Source: Aquidulcibacter sp.
GTDB taxonomy: Bacteria; Pseudomonadota; Alphaproteobacteria; Caulobacterales; Aquidulcibacteraceae
Assembly: GCF_020253525.1 (NCBI RefSeq)
Contig: NZ_JADCBK010000058.1
Coordinates: forward strand, 1-43,655
Length of the DNA stretch: 43,655 bases
Direction: 5' to 3'
Each line of letters begins with the position of its first letter. The first letter of the stretch is position 1. Position numbers and translations under genes: made by a program. This document shows, one piece after another, positions 8,420-17,738 of the stretch. Below the pieces are notes generated by a model. It saw nothing but the letters and a program-made list of their open reading frames with translations, did no database searches and was not told the origin of the DNA.

Positions 8420-9466
8420 TCACCGGCTTGTGAGAGTTTGTTGATGAGACGTGTGCGGGACTTGGAGCGTGGCGTGGCCTTGTGGACCGCGCTGGACTTG
8501 GAGTGCGGCGCTCAAGGTGGCATTTGCCATCGCTTGCAGATTGCTGAACCTCCAAGTCGTCGTAATTTCATCGATGTTTCTTAAGAGCCGCTGCCATCTT
8601 CGCCGCACAGGCGCGCCTGATTTGAGATAGGACATAGGGGATTGGTCTGCCAAGAGTTGATGACGCAACTGGCTTGCGTGACGTGGGTCAATTTGGGTTG
8701 CCGCGGAAGCAAGCCCAGAACTTTCCCGAAACACTAAAGATGTACCATTGCACCGCTGGCTGTTTATCGGTTCAAATCCGGCTCGAGATAGGGTGGCCGT
8801 TAACGTTGCTGGCGTAAAGTTCCAGACGTGCGCGAAATGGAATAGGTTGCCACGCTGTTTCTGAACGCCTTCGATGTTGGGCACCTCGATGAACAACAGG
8901 CCACCCGGTGCCAACCAGCGCCTAAAGCAAGCTAAAGCTCCTAATGGGTCGGCCAGATGTTCGAATACATGATTTAACGTAATCAGGTCAAAAATGCCTG
9001 CACCAAAAGATTCGGGTTCCAGTCTTTGGTTGGTAACTTCGATTCCATAAGTTACAGTTCCGAATTGCCGATAGCCGTCATTGGGTTCAATGCCTGTGGC
9101 GCTGTACCCAAGTTTACCCATCATATAGACGAATTCACCGGAAGATGCGCCAACATCCAAGACTCGGCTTCCAGGTTGGATCAAGTTCTTGAGCCGCACA
9201 GCTCTTGAGGCAGCGCTCCGCTGCGCACGCAAGGAATGTTTGGGCTTGGGCTTCAATATCCCCTTGTAATTCTTCCGGTAGTCTGACGCATAAAAGGCGT
9301 CGAGTTCCGCAGCTGTCGGAAGAGGGTTGTGACTAACGAGTCCGCACCCGTCGCACATAACTGTCGTAAGGGGTTTGTATCCTCGCCCCATAGTACCAAC
9401 AACGGTTCGCTCAGTTTTGCTGCAAACCATGCAAGGGTCGGCCGTAACTTTATCTCCCAATTTCAT
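8420..9466 (-). CDS. class I SAM-dependent methyltransferase with N-terminal zinc ribbon
   Basis: 348 residues. An N-terminal zinc ribbon has C12/C15 and C38/C41 (PCMVC and MCDGCG), followed by a linker and a Rossmann methyltransferase domain. Motif I is VLDVGASSGEF (about residues 102-112), with an acidic IEPND after strand 2 and LNHVFEHLADP as motif IV. This layout matches C- or O-methyltransferases that act on sugar-nucleotides or polyketide-like acceptors. The C-terminal roughly 100 residues are basic and not diagnostic. It is divergent from the response regulator with a 118-base gap. The substrate is unknown. Confidence 0.85.
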   Translation of the reverse strand: MKLGDKVTADPCMVCSKTERTVVGTMGRGYKPLTTVMCDGCGLVSHNPLPTAAELDAFYASDYRKNYKGILKPKPKHSLRAQRSAASRAVRLKNLIQPGSRVLDVGASSGEFVYMMGKLGYSATGIEPNDGYRQFGTVTYGIEVTNQRLEPESFGAGIFDLITLNHVFEHLADPLGALACFRRWLAPGGLLFIEVPNIEGVQKQRGNLFHFAHVWNFTPATLTATLSRAGFEPINSQRCNGTSLVFRESSGLASAATQIDPRHASQLRHQLLADQSPMSYLKSGAPVRRRWQRLLRNIDEITTTWRFSNLQAMANATLSAALQVQRGPQGHATLQVPHTSHQQTLTSR

Positions 9467-9532
9467 GATTGTCTCCGCACGAGGTAGGAAACACTCGATA
9501 GCGGGCTCGTATCCCCAAATATCTGATCGACT

Positions 9533-9550
9533 TTGTCAGGGAATTGTCAG
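9533..9550 (+). promoter_or_regulatory. direct repeat TTGTCAG, 11-bp period (candidate response-regulator site)
   Basis: Two identical heptamers TTGTCAG occur at 9533-9539 and 9544-9550, exactly one helical turn (11 bp) apart and 35 bases before the response-regulator ATG. OmpR/PhoP-family regulators bind head-to-tail repeats with this period, so autoregulation is likely (inference). The site could also serve the divergent methyltransferase gene. Confidence 0.4.
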
Positions 9551-9584
9551 CAAGCTTCGGCTAGGCCAAATATTCGGAGGCTGA

Positions 9585-10262
9585 ATGCGCGTTTTAATTA
9601 TCGAAGACGAGCCACAGATCGGTTCAATGCTTGTTCGAGCCCTAGATCGCGCCGGGTTTATACCAACACTAGTCGCCGACGGTGAGGATGGCTGGGCGCA
9701 AGGCGATACTGAGCCCTTTATTCTGGCTATTTTGGATATGAACTTACCAAAGCTTGATGGCCTATCCGTCCTAAAGCGCTGGCGAGCAGATGGCGTAACT
9801 CTGCCCGTATTGATCGCTTCGGCGCGCGGCAGTTGGACCGAGCGAGTTGATGCCCTAAATGCCGGAGCCGATGATTATATTGTGAAGCCGTTTGTTGTTG
9901 ATGAAGTGATTGCTCGTATTCATGCCGTCTTGCGTCGTGGGGTAGGGAAGGCAGATAATTTGGTACGCGATGGCGATCTGACTATCGACCTACGCGCTCG
10001 CAGCGTTTCGGATCGGTCGGGCCCTATCGATCTGACGCCGTTGGAGTTCCGAATTCTTACTTCCTTGATCCGAGCGCCCGGCGAAACAGTTTCACAGGCA
10101 CGTCTTTGTGAGGACGTCTATGGCGATCAAGAGTTGCGGCGGGAAAACGCCATTGAGGCTGCAGTTATGCGCCTTAGACGGAAGATTGGACCCAAACGCA
10201 TTATAACCCGTCGTGGCTATGGTTATGTGTGGGCGCTTCAACGTGATTTGGAAACTGGGTGA
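9585..10262 (+). CDS. OmpR/PhoP-family response regulator
   Basis: 225 residues. The receiver domain has the acidic pair E7/D8, the phospho-acceptor D51 in LAILDMNLPKLDG, S79 and K101 in DDYIVKPF. The C-terminal winged helix covers about residues 125-222 (LTPLEFRILTSLI, AVMRLRRKIG, ITRRGYGYVW). Shine-Dalgarno GGAGG sits just before the ATG. The stop overlaps the kinase ATG by one base (TGATG), a typical two-component operon. The receiver and kinase resemble the PhoPQ/QseBC branch, so envelope or metal stress is a reasonable guess but not shown. Confidence 0.95.
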   Translation: MRVLIIEDEPQIGSMLVRALDRAGFIPTLVADGEDGWAQGDTEPFILAILDMNLPKLDGLSVLKRWRADGVTLPVLIASARGSWTERVDALNAGADDYIVKPFVVDEVIARIHAVLRRGVGKADNLVRDGDLTIDLRARSVSDRSGPIDLTPLEFRILTSLIRAPGETVSQARLCEDVYGDQELRRENAIEAAVMRLRRKIGPKRIITRRGYGYVWALQRDLETG

Positions 10263-11623
10263 TGGTTAACTCCCTAAGGTTTGGCCTATGGGCAATCGGT
10301 ATTGCAAGCGCGATCATTCTGCCGTTGATCGCAGCACTTGGCTTTCGCGCGGCTTTCCAAAACCATGTTCAGCAAACTACGGTTGCAGAGCTGGAAGCTG
10401 ATCTTCGCTTTATGACCCGGGGTTTGAAGCTTGAAAACGGCGCGGTGATTTTGGTTCCCAAGGTCTTACCAGATCCAAGATTTGAGGAACCCCTTTCAGG
10501 CGTCTACTGGCAGATTGTCGATGACAAGACAAAAACGATTGTGCGGTCTGGGTCTTTAGTAACTTTTACCTTAGCACTCCCCGACGACGTTTTGCCGCTC
10601 AACACGGTTCATCGCCATGTCGTGAAGGGACCAGAAGGAGTAGACCTTCTCTTACTTGAACGAAGGATTCCAGAGGGGGTTGAGGGAAAGCATAGTTGGC
10701 GCTTTGCCGTCGCAATTGATCGCAGCCTTCTGAAAAGCCAGGTCGATGCCATGATGCTTGATACGTCGCCTGTCTTTTTTATTTTGGGTTTAAGCTTGCT
10801 TATCGTCACCTTCATTCAAGGCGGAATGCTGATGGGACCTTTGAGGCAGGCATCGAGAGCTTTGGCGCTGGTGCGGGCTGGTCGAAAAGAACGTCTCACA
10901 AACATGGTGCCAAAAGAGCTAGACACGTTTGCGCGCGATTTCGACGCGCTTCTGGATGCTGGCGAACGCCAAGTAAGAGAAGCCCGCCAGCGAGCAGCAG
11001 ACCTAGCCCATAGTCTGCGAACACCGATGGCTGTGCTATTGGCACGGGCAGACGAGATCGATGCTGCCGGCCAAACTGGTGCCGCCGCTACGATCAGAGA
11101 CATCGTGACCGGCTTGGAGCATCGTGCAACTCGTGATTTAGCATTGGCCAATATTCATGGCCCTAATCTTGGCCGACTCGTTGAAATTCCCCTTGCTCCA
11201 GTCATTCATCAGATCACTTTAGCGCTCGGGCGTACAAGTGGGAGGGAAAACTTGACCTGGGATGTTCAAGTGGCGCCGGAGCATAAAGTAAGACTAGATC
11301 AAAGTGACTTGACGGAGTTAGTTGGGTCTTTGCTCGACAATGCGCGTAAATGGGCGCAATCGCGCATCTTGATCGCAACGGTTTCCGATCATGCATCATT
11401 ACGTATCCTGATCGAGGACGACGGGCCGGGAATAGAACCACACCAAAGGCGACTGGCTCTGTCTCGTGGTCAGAAGTTTGATGCCGCTTTGAGCGGCACT
11501 GGTTTGGGACTGAGTATCGCTCAAGAGATTGTTCTAGCTTATGGCGGCAGTCTCGACTTGTCCGACGGATTGTTGGGCGGATTGCGAGTTACCCTTGAAT
11601 TGCCTCAAACAAATTTAGGTTAG
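10262..11623 (+). CDS. sensor histidine kinase
   Basis: 453 residues from the ATG at 10262 (a GTG one codon earlier is possible). Two transmembrane segments (about residues 7-29 and 171-190) enclose a periplasmic sensor region of about 140 residues. A HAMP-like linker precedes the H-box LAHSLRTPMAVL, with the phospho-accepting His near residue 250. N-box LVGSLLDNARKWA, G1 EDDGPGI and G2 GTGLGLSIAQ make the ATPase domain complete. It pairs with the response regulator immediately upstream. The architecture matches PhoQ-like kinases; the signal is unknown. Confidence 0.94.
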   Translation: MVNSLRFGLWAIGIASAIILPLIAALGFRAAFQNHVQQTTVAELEADLRFMTRGLKLENGAVILVPKVLPDPRFEEPLSGVYWQIVDDKTKTIVRSGSLVTFTLALPDDVLPLNTVHRHVVKGPEGVDLLLLERRIPEGVEGKHSWRFAVAIDRSLLKSQVDAMMLDTSPVFFILGLSLLIVTFIQGGMLMGPLRQASRALALVRAGRKERLTNMVPKELDTFARDFDALLDAGERQVREARQRAADLAHSLRTPMAVLLARADEIDAAGQTGAAATIRDIVTGLEHRATRDLALANIHGPNLGRLVEIPLAPVIHQITLALGRTSGRENLTWDVQVAPEHKVRLDQSDLTELVGSLLDNARKWAQSRILIATVSDHASLRILIEDDGPGIEPHQRRLALSRGQKFDAALSGTGLGLSIAQEIVLAYGGSLDLSDGLLGGLRVTLELPQTNLG

Positions 11624-11698
11624 AGGCCAGCTGGGATGAATGCAGCTTGAATTTTATCTGTTAATTGGAAGGTAGAACTAGGAAGGACGTGTCGCTGC

Positions 11699-12169
11699 AT
11701 GACTCAGCAGCTTGATCGGTGGATGAACCTGCCCACAACCTGCTTCGGTTCCAGTCATTTGGAAGAACGTCTTGCAGGCTTGATCATTGCTGGGCGAAAG
11801 CGTGCGACTGTTTGGAATGGCCTTGATGAAAATCCAACATCTCCCGGCATGCACTGGGTTGTGACAGCTATTGGCCGACCAGTAGCTATCATTGAGACCC
11901 TATCAGTCGGCCAATGTCGCTTCGATGAGATTGATGCTGATTTTGCATATGAAGAAGGGGAGGGCGACCGTAGCCTGGCCTATTGGCAAGCCGTTCACCA
12001 GGCCTTCTTTGAGAAAGAAGGGAGCTTTGCCCCCGACATGATCTTATGGTGGGAGAAGTTTCGATTGTTGGAGGTTTTGGATTTAGACCTTGCTGCCAAG
12101 AGCCCCGAAATGGTCGCGCTTGATGAAGCTGAAGCGGCAGAGCTACTGGCAAAACTGTCTGTGGCCTAG
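11699..12169 (+). CDS. ASCH domain protein
   Basis: 156 residues with an ASCH fold, a PUA-related beta-barrel thought to bind RNA or nucleosides. The family motif G-x-K-x-A-T is present as GRKRAT at residues 32-37, and the aromatic-rich C-terminal part (LAYWQAVHQAFF and ILWWEKFRLLEVL) is typical. Several ASCH proteins of this length are amidohydrolases for N4-acetylcytidine, but the catalytic residues cannot be assigned with certainty here. An AGGAAGGA stretch lies about 12 bases before the ATG. It ends one base from the convergent HAD gene. Confidence 0.85.
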   Translation: MTQQLDRWMNLPTTCFGSSHLEERLAGLIIAGRKRATVWNGLDENPTSPGMHWVVTAIGRPVAIIETLSVGQCRFDEIDADFAYEEGEGDRSLAYWQAVHQAFFEKEGSFAPDMILWWEKFRLLEVLDLDLAAKSPEMVALDEAEAAELLAKLSVA

Positions 12170-12170
12170 C

Positions 12171-12857
12171 TTACTTGAGGCTTTCATCTAAATGAAGGCA
12201 AATTTCAGCCATGGTTTCAAATACCACATGCGCACCAGCAGCAGCCAAGTCGGATGCCGGCGTCTCTCGCGCAAAGCCAATCACCTGCATCCCCGCCCGA
12301 ACAGCTGCCTTCACCCCGTTAGGGCTATCTTCGATCGCCACGCAATCGCTCGGCGCAAAGCCTGCCTGACGCGCGGCAAGTAGATAAACATCGGGTGCAG
12401 GTTTAGCTGAGGCGACTTCGGTAGCCGAGCTGATTTGATCACCAAAGAAGTGGCGTAACCCTACTTGGGCAAGATTGGTCAAGATCTTATCCCGCTCACC
12501 ACTTGAGGCAACCGCCATTGGAATGCCGCGCGCCGCAAGGGCTCTAACGACATCTTCAACGCCCGGTACAGCCTGAAGCTCGGAAGCAAATCGCGCTTTT
12601 AGCCGGGCATGGTTTTGACAAATTTCATCCGAAGTGATTGCGCGGCCAATTCTGTGTTCGATCAATGTATACATGGCTGTGTCGGATAGTCCCAAGAAGC
12701 GGGCGCGCGCTTCAATCGCATCCATCGGCCATCCGAGGCCTGTAATCCATTCCGCTCCGACTTCATTGGCAATCGATTCTGAGTCCACCAGTACGCCGTC
12801 ACAATCAAATATTATAAGCTTTGGCATGATTTTGGGGGCGCTTGATTGGTCAAGCAT
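12171..12857 (-). CDS. HAD-superfamily phosphatase (beta-phosphoglucomutase-like)
   Basis: 228 residues. Motif I is FDCDGVLVDSE with nucleophile and acid/base Asp at residues 18 and 20; motif II is AVASSGERDK, and motif IV is CVAIEDSPNGVKAA. A helical cap (subclass I) lies between. These enzymes hydrolyse small phosphorylated sugars or act as phosphoglucomutases. The ATG at 12857 has GAGGTGA at good spacing; an inner ATG at 12827 also exists. It is 68 bases downstream of the broken porin gene and may share its transcript. Confidence 0.9.
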   Translation of the reverse strand: MLDQSSAPKIMPKLIIFDCDGVLVDSESIANEVGAEWITGLGWPMDAIEARARFLGLSDTAMYTLIEHRIGRAITSDEICQNHARLKARFASELQAVPGVEDVVRALAARGIPMAVASSGERDKILTNLAQVGLRHFFGDQISSATEVASAKPAPDVYLLAARQAGFAPSDCVAIEDSPNGVKAAVRAGMQVIGFARETPASDLAAAGAHVVFETMAEICLHLDESLK

Positions 12858-12925
12858 GGGCTCACCTCATGGTGTGACTGAAATCGCATGGTGTTTGCCC
12901 TATTCGCCCTAGGAAGAAAAGATAG

Positions 12926-14263
12926 CTAGAAGCTACGGATCAAATCAATACCGAGATAGCTTGTGTTTTGCGAGGCTGGCGCATTAGGTGCGGACTTTAA
13001 GAACCTGCCCTTTGCGAGGAGCACGGCATTGATTTCCAGCCTCAGCTTCTTCGGTTGCAGCCACACGCGTAGCCGAGAATCCAATTGCTGGCCCGCGTAA
13101 TCGCCCGATCGACCGGACCGATCCAGCACACCGGTCGAAGCAAAACTGTCGGTTTTTTCCGCAAGCCAAAGCCCTCGCCAGACGATGAGAGCATCCACAT
13201 TTCGCGAGGGCTCCAATTCAAGCCTTATTCCGGGTGACGATAGATTGGAGCGACCAATTGCTGCCAGAATACCTGCCGGAGAAATCTCAGCGCGTCGCAT
13301 TCCATAGAGCGTATCAAAGCGCGTATCGGTCGCACCTAGCCGATCCCCACTCGCCCAATCATATTCAACTGACAGACGTGGCCTCCAAGCAGTCTTCCAT
13401 TGATAACCCCACTCGGCGCGAACATAGGCAGCGTTCACATTGCGCAATGGCGCGTTCGGCAATAGGGACGCGCGATTTTGTCCATTTTGAGAATAGACTT
13501 CAAAATCATGGTCAAACTGACCCGGTTTGGGTTCTCGAAACAGGCGGATGCCAAAGGTCGTCAACTCGCGATTGCGTGTCGGTCGGCTTGGCCGATCTTC
13601 TTCCTCAAAGCGTATCAAAGTCCATTGGCTTGCCAGACCTTGTTGTCCATAGGGCACAGTCATGATGGTGCCATAGAGACGCTGCGCAGAGGTTTCTAAG
13701 TCGGCTTCACCGCGATTATCCAGAACATCGGCCTTCGCCTCCGGCAGCCGGATTTGAGGGACAACCGCAAGGGCGACAAGGTCGACACCAGAGCCCCAAT
13801 GCAAATCTATCCGCGCTCCGGTATAGTCATTGGTCGTGTTGCGATAATCATCAGCGGCAATCAATCTGCGGGAGCCAAGATTGAGCGTCATTCGGCCCAG
13901 TTGCAGATTGGCAAAACTCGATTTGCCAAAAGGCTCGGCCCAGCGCCGCTTTACATTGGCCTGGACCAATTCAAGCGTATTCACATCATTGGCACTCAAT
14001 GGTGACCCACTATCCCCACCCCAAGTGCGGCTGTCATAAAGCTCGGCCTAGCCCGACCAACCCGCTCCAAGAGGACGGTTCGCTTCTAAGCGGAGGCGGC
14101 TAGACCAGATGGTGTCACTTGAATTCACCCCAACTCGCGCGTGGCCATCGACAGTTTCAAGGCGAGCGCGCAGCGACCCAGAAAGCGTCCAAGTCTGGTC
14201 TCGTGCTTTTGCGACATCCGCAACTACCGATGTCGCAAGGGCTAGAAGCATAAGCCCCCGCAT
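12926..14263 (-). pseudogene. alginate-export-like outer-membrane porin, interrupted by an in-frame TAG
   Basis: Outer-membrane beta-barrel of the alginate-export (Alginate_exp) type, about 445 codons, with a signal peptide (MRGLMLLALATSVVADVAKA) and a C-terminal phenylalanine (YLGIDLIRSF). The reading frame is continuous from the ATG at 14263 to the stop at 12926 except for an amber codon at 14048-14050, codon 72. Family features cross the stop without a gap: RLRLEANRPLGAGWSG before it, AELYDSRTWGGDSGS and NDVNTLELVQANVK after it. A single substitution would therefore explain the lesion. A TTG at 13999 could in principle restart translation but would lose the signal peptide. It begins three bases after the stop of the broken TonB receptor. 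Confidence 0.85.
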
Positions 14264-14266
14264 AGC

Positions 14267-16740
14267 CTAGAACTCTGCCTTAAATGTCGCACCCCAAATA
14301 CGTGGATCGCCGGGGATACCGGTTACAAGACCTGTATTGCCACCTGGGACATTAAGAAGCTCGAAATAATCCTCATCAAACAGATTGCGGGCCCAAACAA
14401 ATAGGTCAAGGCCTTGGGGCGTCCTAAAGCCAATCCGCAGATTGGTCAGGCTATAGCCCTCAATCCACGTATAGGCTGATGGCGAGGGATTTGAGGAGAA
14501 TTTCGATCGATAATTGCCGTCAATGCCAACATAGACATCCCCATCCTTTCTGAAGAGGTTGGCTGGTACGGCATATTCACCCCCGTAAGAAACCGCCCAT
14601 TTGGAGACACCGGGCAAGACTTGGCCCGAGATGTCGCAATTATTGGGACTAATCGAACCAGGTACACCGGGAGCTCCGGGTGTTTGACCTGCGGCGAGGG
14701 CTGCACCCCCGGAAAGTTCTGGTGGGCATGGCGCATCCCGGAATTTCCGATAGGTTGCATCGGTATAAGCCACATTGGTGTAGAGCGAGAGATGATCTGT
14801 CGGTTGAGCGGCGAAATCTACCTCTGCCCCTTGAGTTCGCACTTCTTCGGTATTCGCCAAATAGCCGCGCAACACGCCAAATTGGCCATTGGTGACTTGG
14901 GCCTGATAATCTTCAATGTCGGTTCTGAACAGCGAGAGATTGAAGGTGACTTTGTTGTCCAACAGTTTCGACTTGAGCCCAGCCTCATAATGATTGACTG
15001 ACTCAGGGCGGATTGTTTGTGCGCCCAATAAAGGTTGGCCAGCCGCGTCAGATGGAACACCATTTTGGTTGATCCCGCCTGACTTGAAAGTCTTGGCATA
15101 GGTTGCATACGCCAATATGTCTGGCTGTAGCTTGTAGCTTGCCGTTAGATCATAAGAAAAGTTCCAATCATCAAACTTTGGCTTGTAGAATTGTGGAGCA
15201 AAGATAGCCAGTTGTGCCGCACGACGCGCACCGGTTTGACCAAGCAAAACAGGCTGTCCGGTCCCATCGAACACCGTGCGGTCATACAGCCCTTCCTTTT
15301 CATCATAATTGACCCGAATGCCGGGTTGGATGGTTAGCTTGTCTGATAGCTTCCAGCTTGCCTGCCCAAACAAAGCGACACTCGTGTTGGTGAGGCCCTG
15401 AATATTGATCGCGGTCAGGCCATCCAGTACAGTTGGATCGAGGGATAAAGCATTAGACGGTGCGATATTCCAACGGCTTGAGGCGGGCCCGTGCCGCTCA
15501 AGCCCTTGCGTGTCGATCTTTTGATAATAGGCAAAAACGCCTACGACGAAGTCCAGTTTCTCACCACTTTGATTATACCGCAGCTCTTGTGTGTATTGAT
15601 CCTGTTGCGATGGGTTTTGTGAGTTCGTGACAATGGGAAGTCCCGTAAAGTCTCGATCATTTTCAGGCTTCCAATCCCAGAAGCGCCAGGCGGTGACCGC
15701 AGTCACCTTGCCGGGTCCACGATCCCAGACCAAGCGAATAGAAGCGCCGCCAGTGATATTGCCCGCATTCAAGCTAGCATCAATGTCGGTCAAACGGTCG
15801 AAAGGATTTCTGCTGACGACCGTATAATTTTGTGCAGCAGCCAGAGCGGCATATTGGCGATTTAGTGGGCGTTGTGTCAGGCCGGTTCGGACGAACACGG
15901 TGCCACAGCATTCTGGTTCTTGGGTGTTATAGTCGGCCGCAAAGGTAACATCGAGCTTTTCATTCGGCCGGAACAGGAGTTGAGCCCGGACGCCTAGATT
16001 GTCCTGCTCATTGATATAATTGGTCGTCTTCACATTATAAATGGTGCCACGGCGGCTGGTCGACGAAAGAGCCAAACGCCCAGCAAGTTTGTCGGTGATG
16101 GGTCCAGATAGTGCAGCTTTTGCTTGCTTAAAGCCGAGGCTGCCAATCGTGACTTCGGATCGACCTTCGAACTCAAAGGTTGGCGCACGGGTGGTAATGT
16201 TAATCGCACCTGCTGTGGTGTTCTTGCCATAGAGCGTGCCCTGCGGGCCACGTAGCACCTCAATCTGGCGCACGTCTAGAAAGTCAAAGGTCGATGACGC
16301 CGCACGCGAGTAATAGACGTCATATAGATGCCGACCCCTTGCTCAATCCCGTCATTGGTCAAACCAAAGGGCGCACCTAAGCCGCGAATGTTGGCAGCAC
16401 TGTTGCGCGGATTGGAAGAATAGAAGGTAAGTGTCGGTGCCAACTGAGTTAGGCGGCCCACATTGAAGCTGCCTGTTTGATCCAGTTGACGTCCGCCGAC
16501 GACAGAGACTGCGATCGGAATATCCTGGGCGGCTTCATTGCGGCGTCTGGCCGTCACGATGACCGTTTCAGTTTCAGGCGCGAGTTCGTCACTTGCCCCC
16601 GGTACAGCAAGACCATCTTCTAAAATGGAGCTACTCGGGGCCGTCTCAGCTGCGGCGGGCGTTACAGTGGCTAAACCCCAAGCCAAGGCCAATACAGAGA
16701 TGGTTGAAACGCCAAAGCGCATAGTCTTATTCCTCATCAT
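14267..16740 (-). pseudogene. TonB-dependent receptor, frameshifted in the plug domain
   Basis: Signal peptide (MRFGVSTISVLALAWGL, then TPAAAET), TonB-box-like ETVIVTARRR, and plug and barrel ending WGATFKAEF with the terminal Phe. The frame is broken at about 16321-16325. Before it the protein reads DGIEQGVGIY; after it, in the -1 frame, DVYYSRAASSTFDFLDVRQ and the conserved IEVLRGPQGTLYGKNT. Receptors of this family normally read GIYVDDVY there, so about four bases are missing. The first fragment stops at 16276; the second stays open from there to 14267 (about 670 codons). Start chosen at the ATG pair at 16740/16737; an upstream extension to 16815 lacks support. Probably a recent loss, unless it is an assembly error. 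Confidence 0.88.
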
Positions 16741-17045
16741 AGAAACGGGAAGCTGCACATTAAGCGGTGCGTGCCCTTCATCACGCGTCTGACCTAGCGA
16801 TGGACAGGACCGCAACCAACCAGATCACCTGAACCATCCGATAAGAAATCTTGTACTAATCCAGATTAAATCAATAAAAACAGATATTAATGTCATTTGC
16901 GAGATCGTTTAGGCAAACTAAGCCGTTTTGTGACCATGTCATAAAAATGCCCAGTCTTCTCTGCGAAAACGCTGGCCTTACCCTTCTTTCTGACCCCACG
17001 CAGCCCTATATTTGTCGTAATACGTTTGATTTAAAGGGAAACATC
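16741..17045. other. divergent intergenic region
   Basis: No gene is seen. The central part (about 16845-16895) is AT-rich and is the likely promoter zone for the minus-strand TonB receptor and the plus-strand Dps gene. The reading frame of Dps is open back to 16890, but the extension lacks protein character. No convincing Fur, OxyR or other operator could be picked out by eye. Confidence 0.4.
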
Positions 17046-17513
17046 ATGGAACCTGATACCGGTATTGACGCTGAGGCCCGCACCAAAATTGCAGATGCGC
17101 TGGCGCAGGTTTTGGCTGACTCGTATAGCCTATATCAGAAGACCCATCTCTATCACTGGAATGTACAAGGCCCCCGCTTTGGTCCACTTCACCAATTATT
17201 CTCTGACCAATACAATGAGCTTTGGACTGCACTGGATGAGATTGCGGAGCGCATCCGCGCTTTAGGTGTCTTTGCGCCTACCCATGGCCAAATGGCAGCA
17301 CGCACCACCATCCCGACCGCCAACGATGTCAGCGCCAGTGAAGACGCCATCTTGAAAGCTTTATTGGAAGGCCAAGAGGCTGTGGTTCGATCGGCACGTA
17401 GAGCCCTCAAACTTGCAGCCGAACATAATGATGATGCGACAGCTGACCTGATGACTGAGCGCTGTGCTGCGGGTGAGAAGGCGGCTTGGATGTTGCGTGC
17501 CCATTTAAGCTAA
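17046..17513 (+). CDS. dps: Dps-family ferritin-like DNA-protection protein
   Basis: 155 residues, the usual Dps length. It forms dodecamers that oxidise Fe(II) with peroxide and store iron, protecting DNA. The inter-subunit ferroxidase residues are visible: H37 in HLYHWNVQG, H49 and, in ALDEIAERIR, D64 and E68. The N-terminal tail is short and acidic rather than lysine-rich, so strong DNA binding is less likely. The ATG at 17046 has AAGGG about 8 bases upstream. Its end overlaps the convergent DUF2805 gene by 9 bases. Peroxide or iron control is expected from family knowledge, not seen. Confidence 0.92.
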   Translation: MEPDTGIDAEARTKIADALAQVLADSYSLYQKTHLYHWNVQGPRFGPLHQLFSDQYNELWTALDEIAERIRALGVFAPTHGQMAARTTIPTANDVSASEDAILKALLEGQEAVVRSARRALKLAAEHNDDATADLMTERCAAGEKAAWMLRAHLS

Positions 17514-17738
17514 GGTTTTTTCAGATTTATAGTGGGCACGGCGATCAGAGAATTCCCGCACCCGTTTGCGCCATGCCCGATAGCTACCGGGGCGCAGATT
17601 TGCTCGCATCAGGGCTTTTACTTGATCGGGGCTGAGACCGTAGAGACTACGGATGTGATCAAAGCTTACATGATCGCTCAAGGCCATCGCGATGACTTCG
17701 CTGATCGCTGCCGCGTCGAGCCGATCACACGCCGCCAT
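17505..17738 (-). CDS. DUF2805 (TIGR03643) small protein
   Basis: 77 residues. It matches the family pattern ISEVIAMALSDHVSFDHI, then GLSPDQVKALMR, then SYRAWRKRV near the C-terminus, which suggests a helical helix-turn-helix-like fold. The function is unknown. Its start overlaps the photolyase 3' end by 14 bases, so the two are translationally coupled; genes of this family often travel with photolyase/cryptochrome-related genes, which supports a shared role in light or DNA damage (inference). The tail overlaps Dps by 9 bases. Confidence 0.85.
   Translation of the reverse strand: MAACDRLDAAAISEVIAMALSDHVSFDHIRSLYGLSPDQVKALMRANLRPGSYRAWRKRVREFSDRRAHYKSEKTLA

Noticed and set aside
13999-13999. 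Independent porin gene starting at TTG 13999
   Set aside because: The frame is the direct continuation of the signal-peptide-bearing fragment across one TAG, so this is one broken gene.
16890-17045. N-terminal extension of Dps
   Set aside because: No Shine-Dalgarno and non-conserved sequence; the ATG at 17046 has AAGGG and gives the normal family length.
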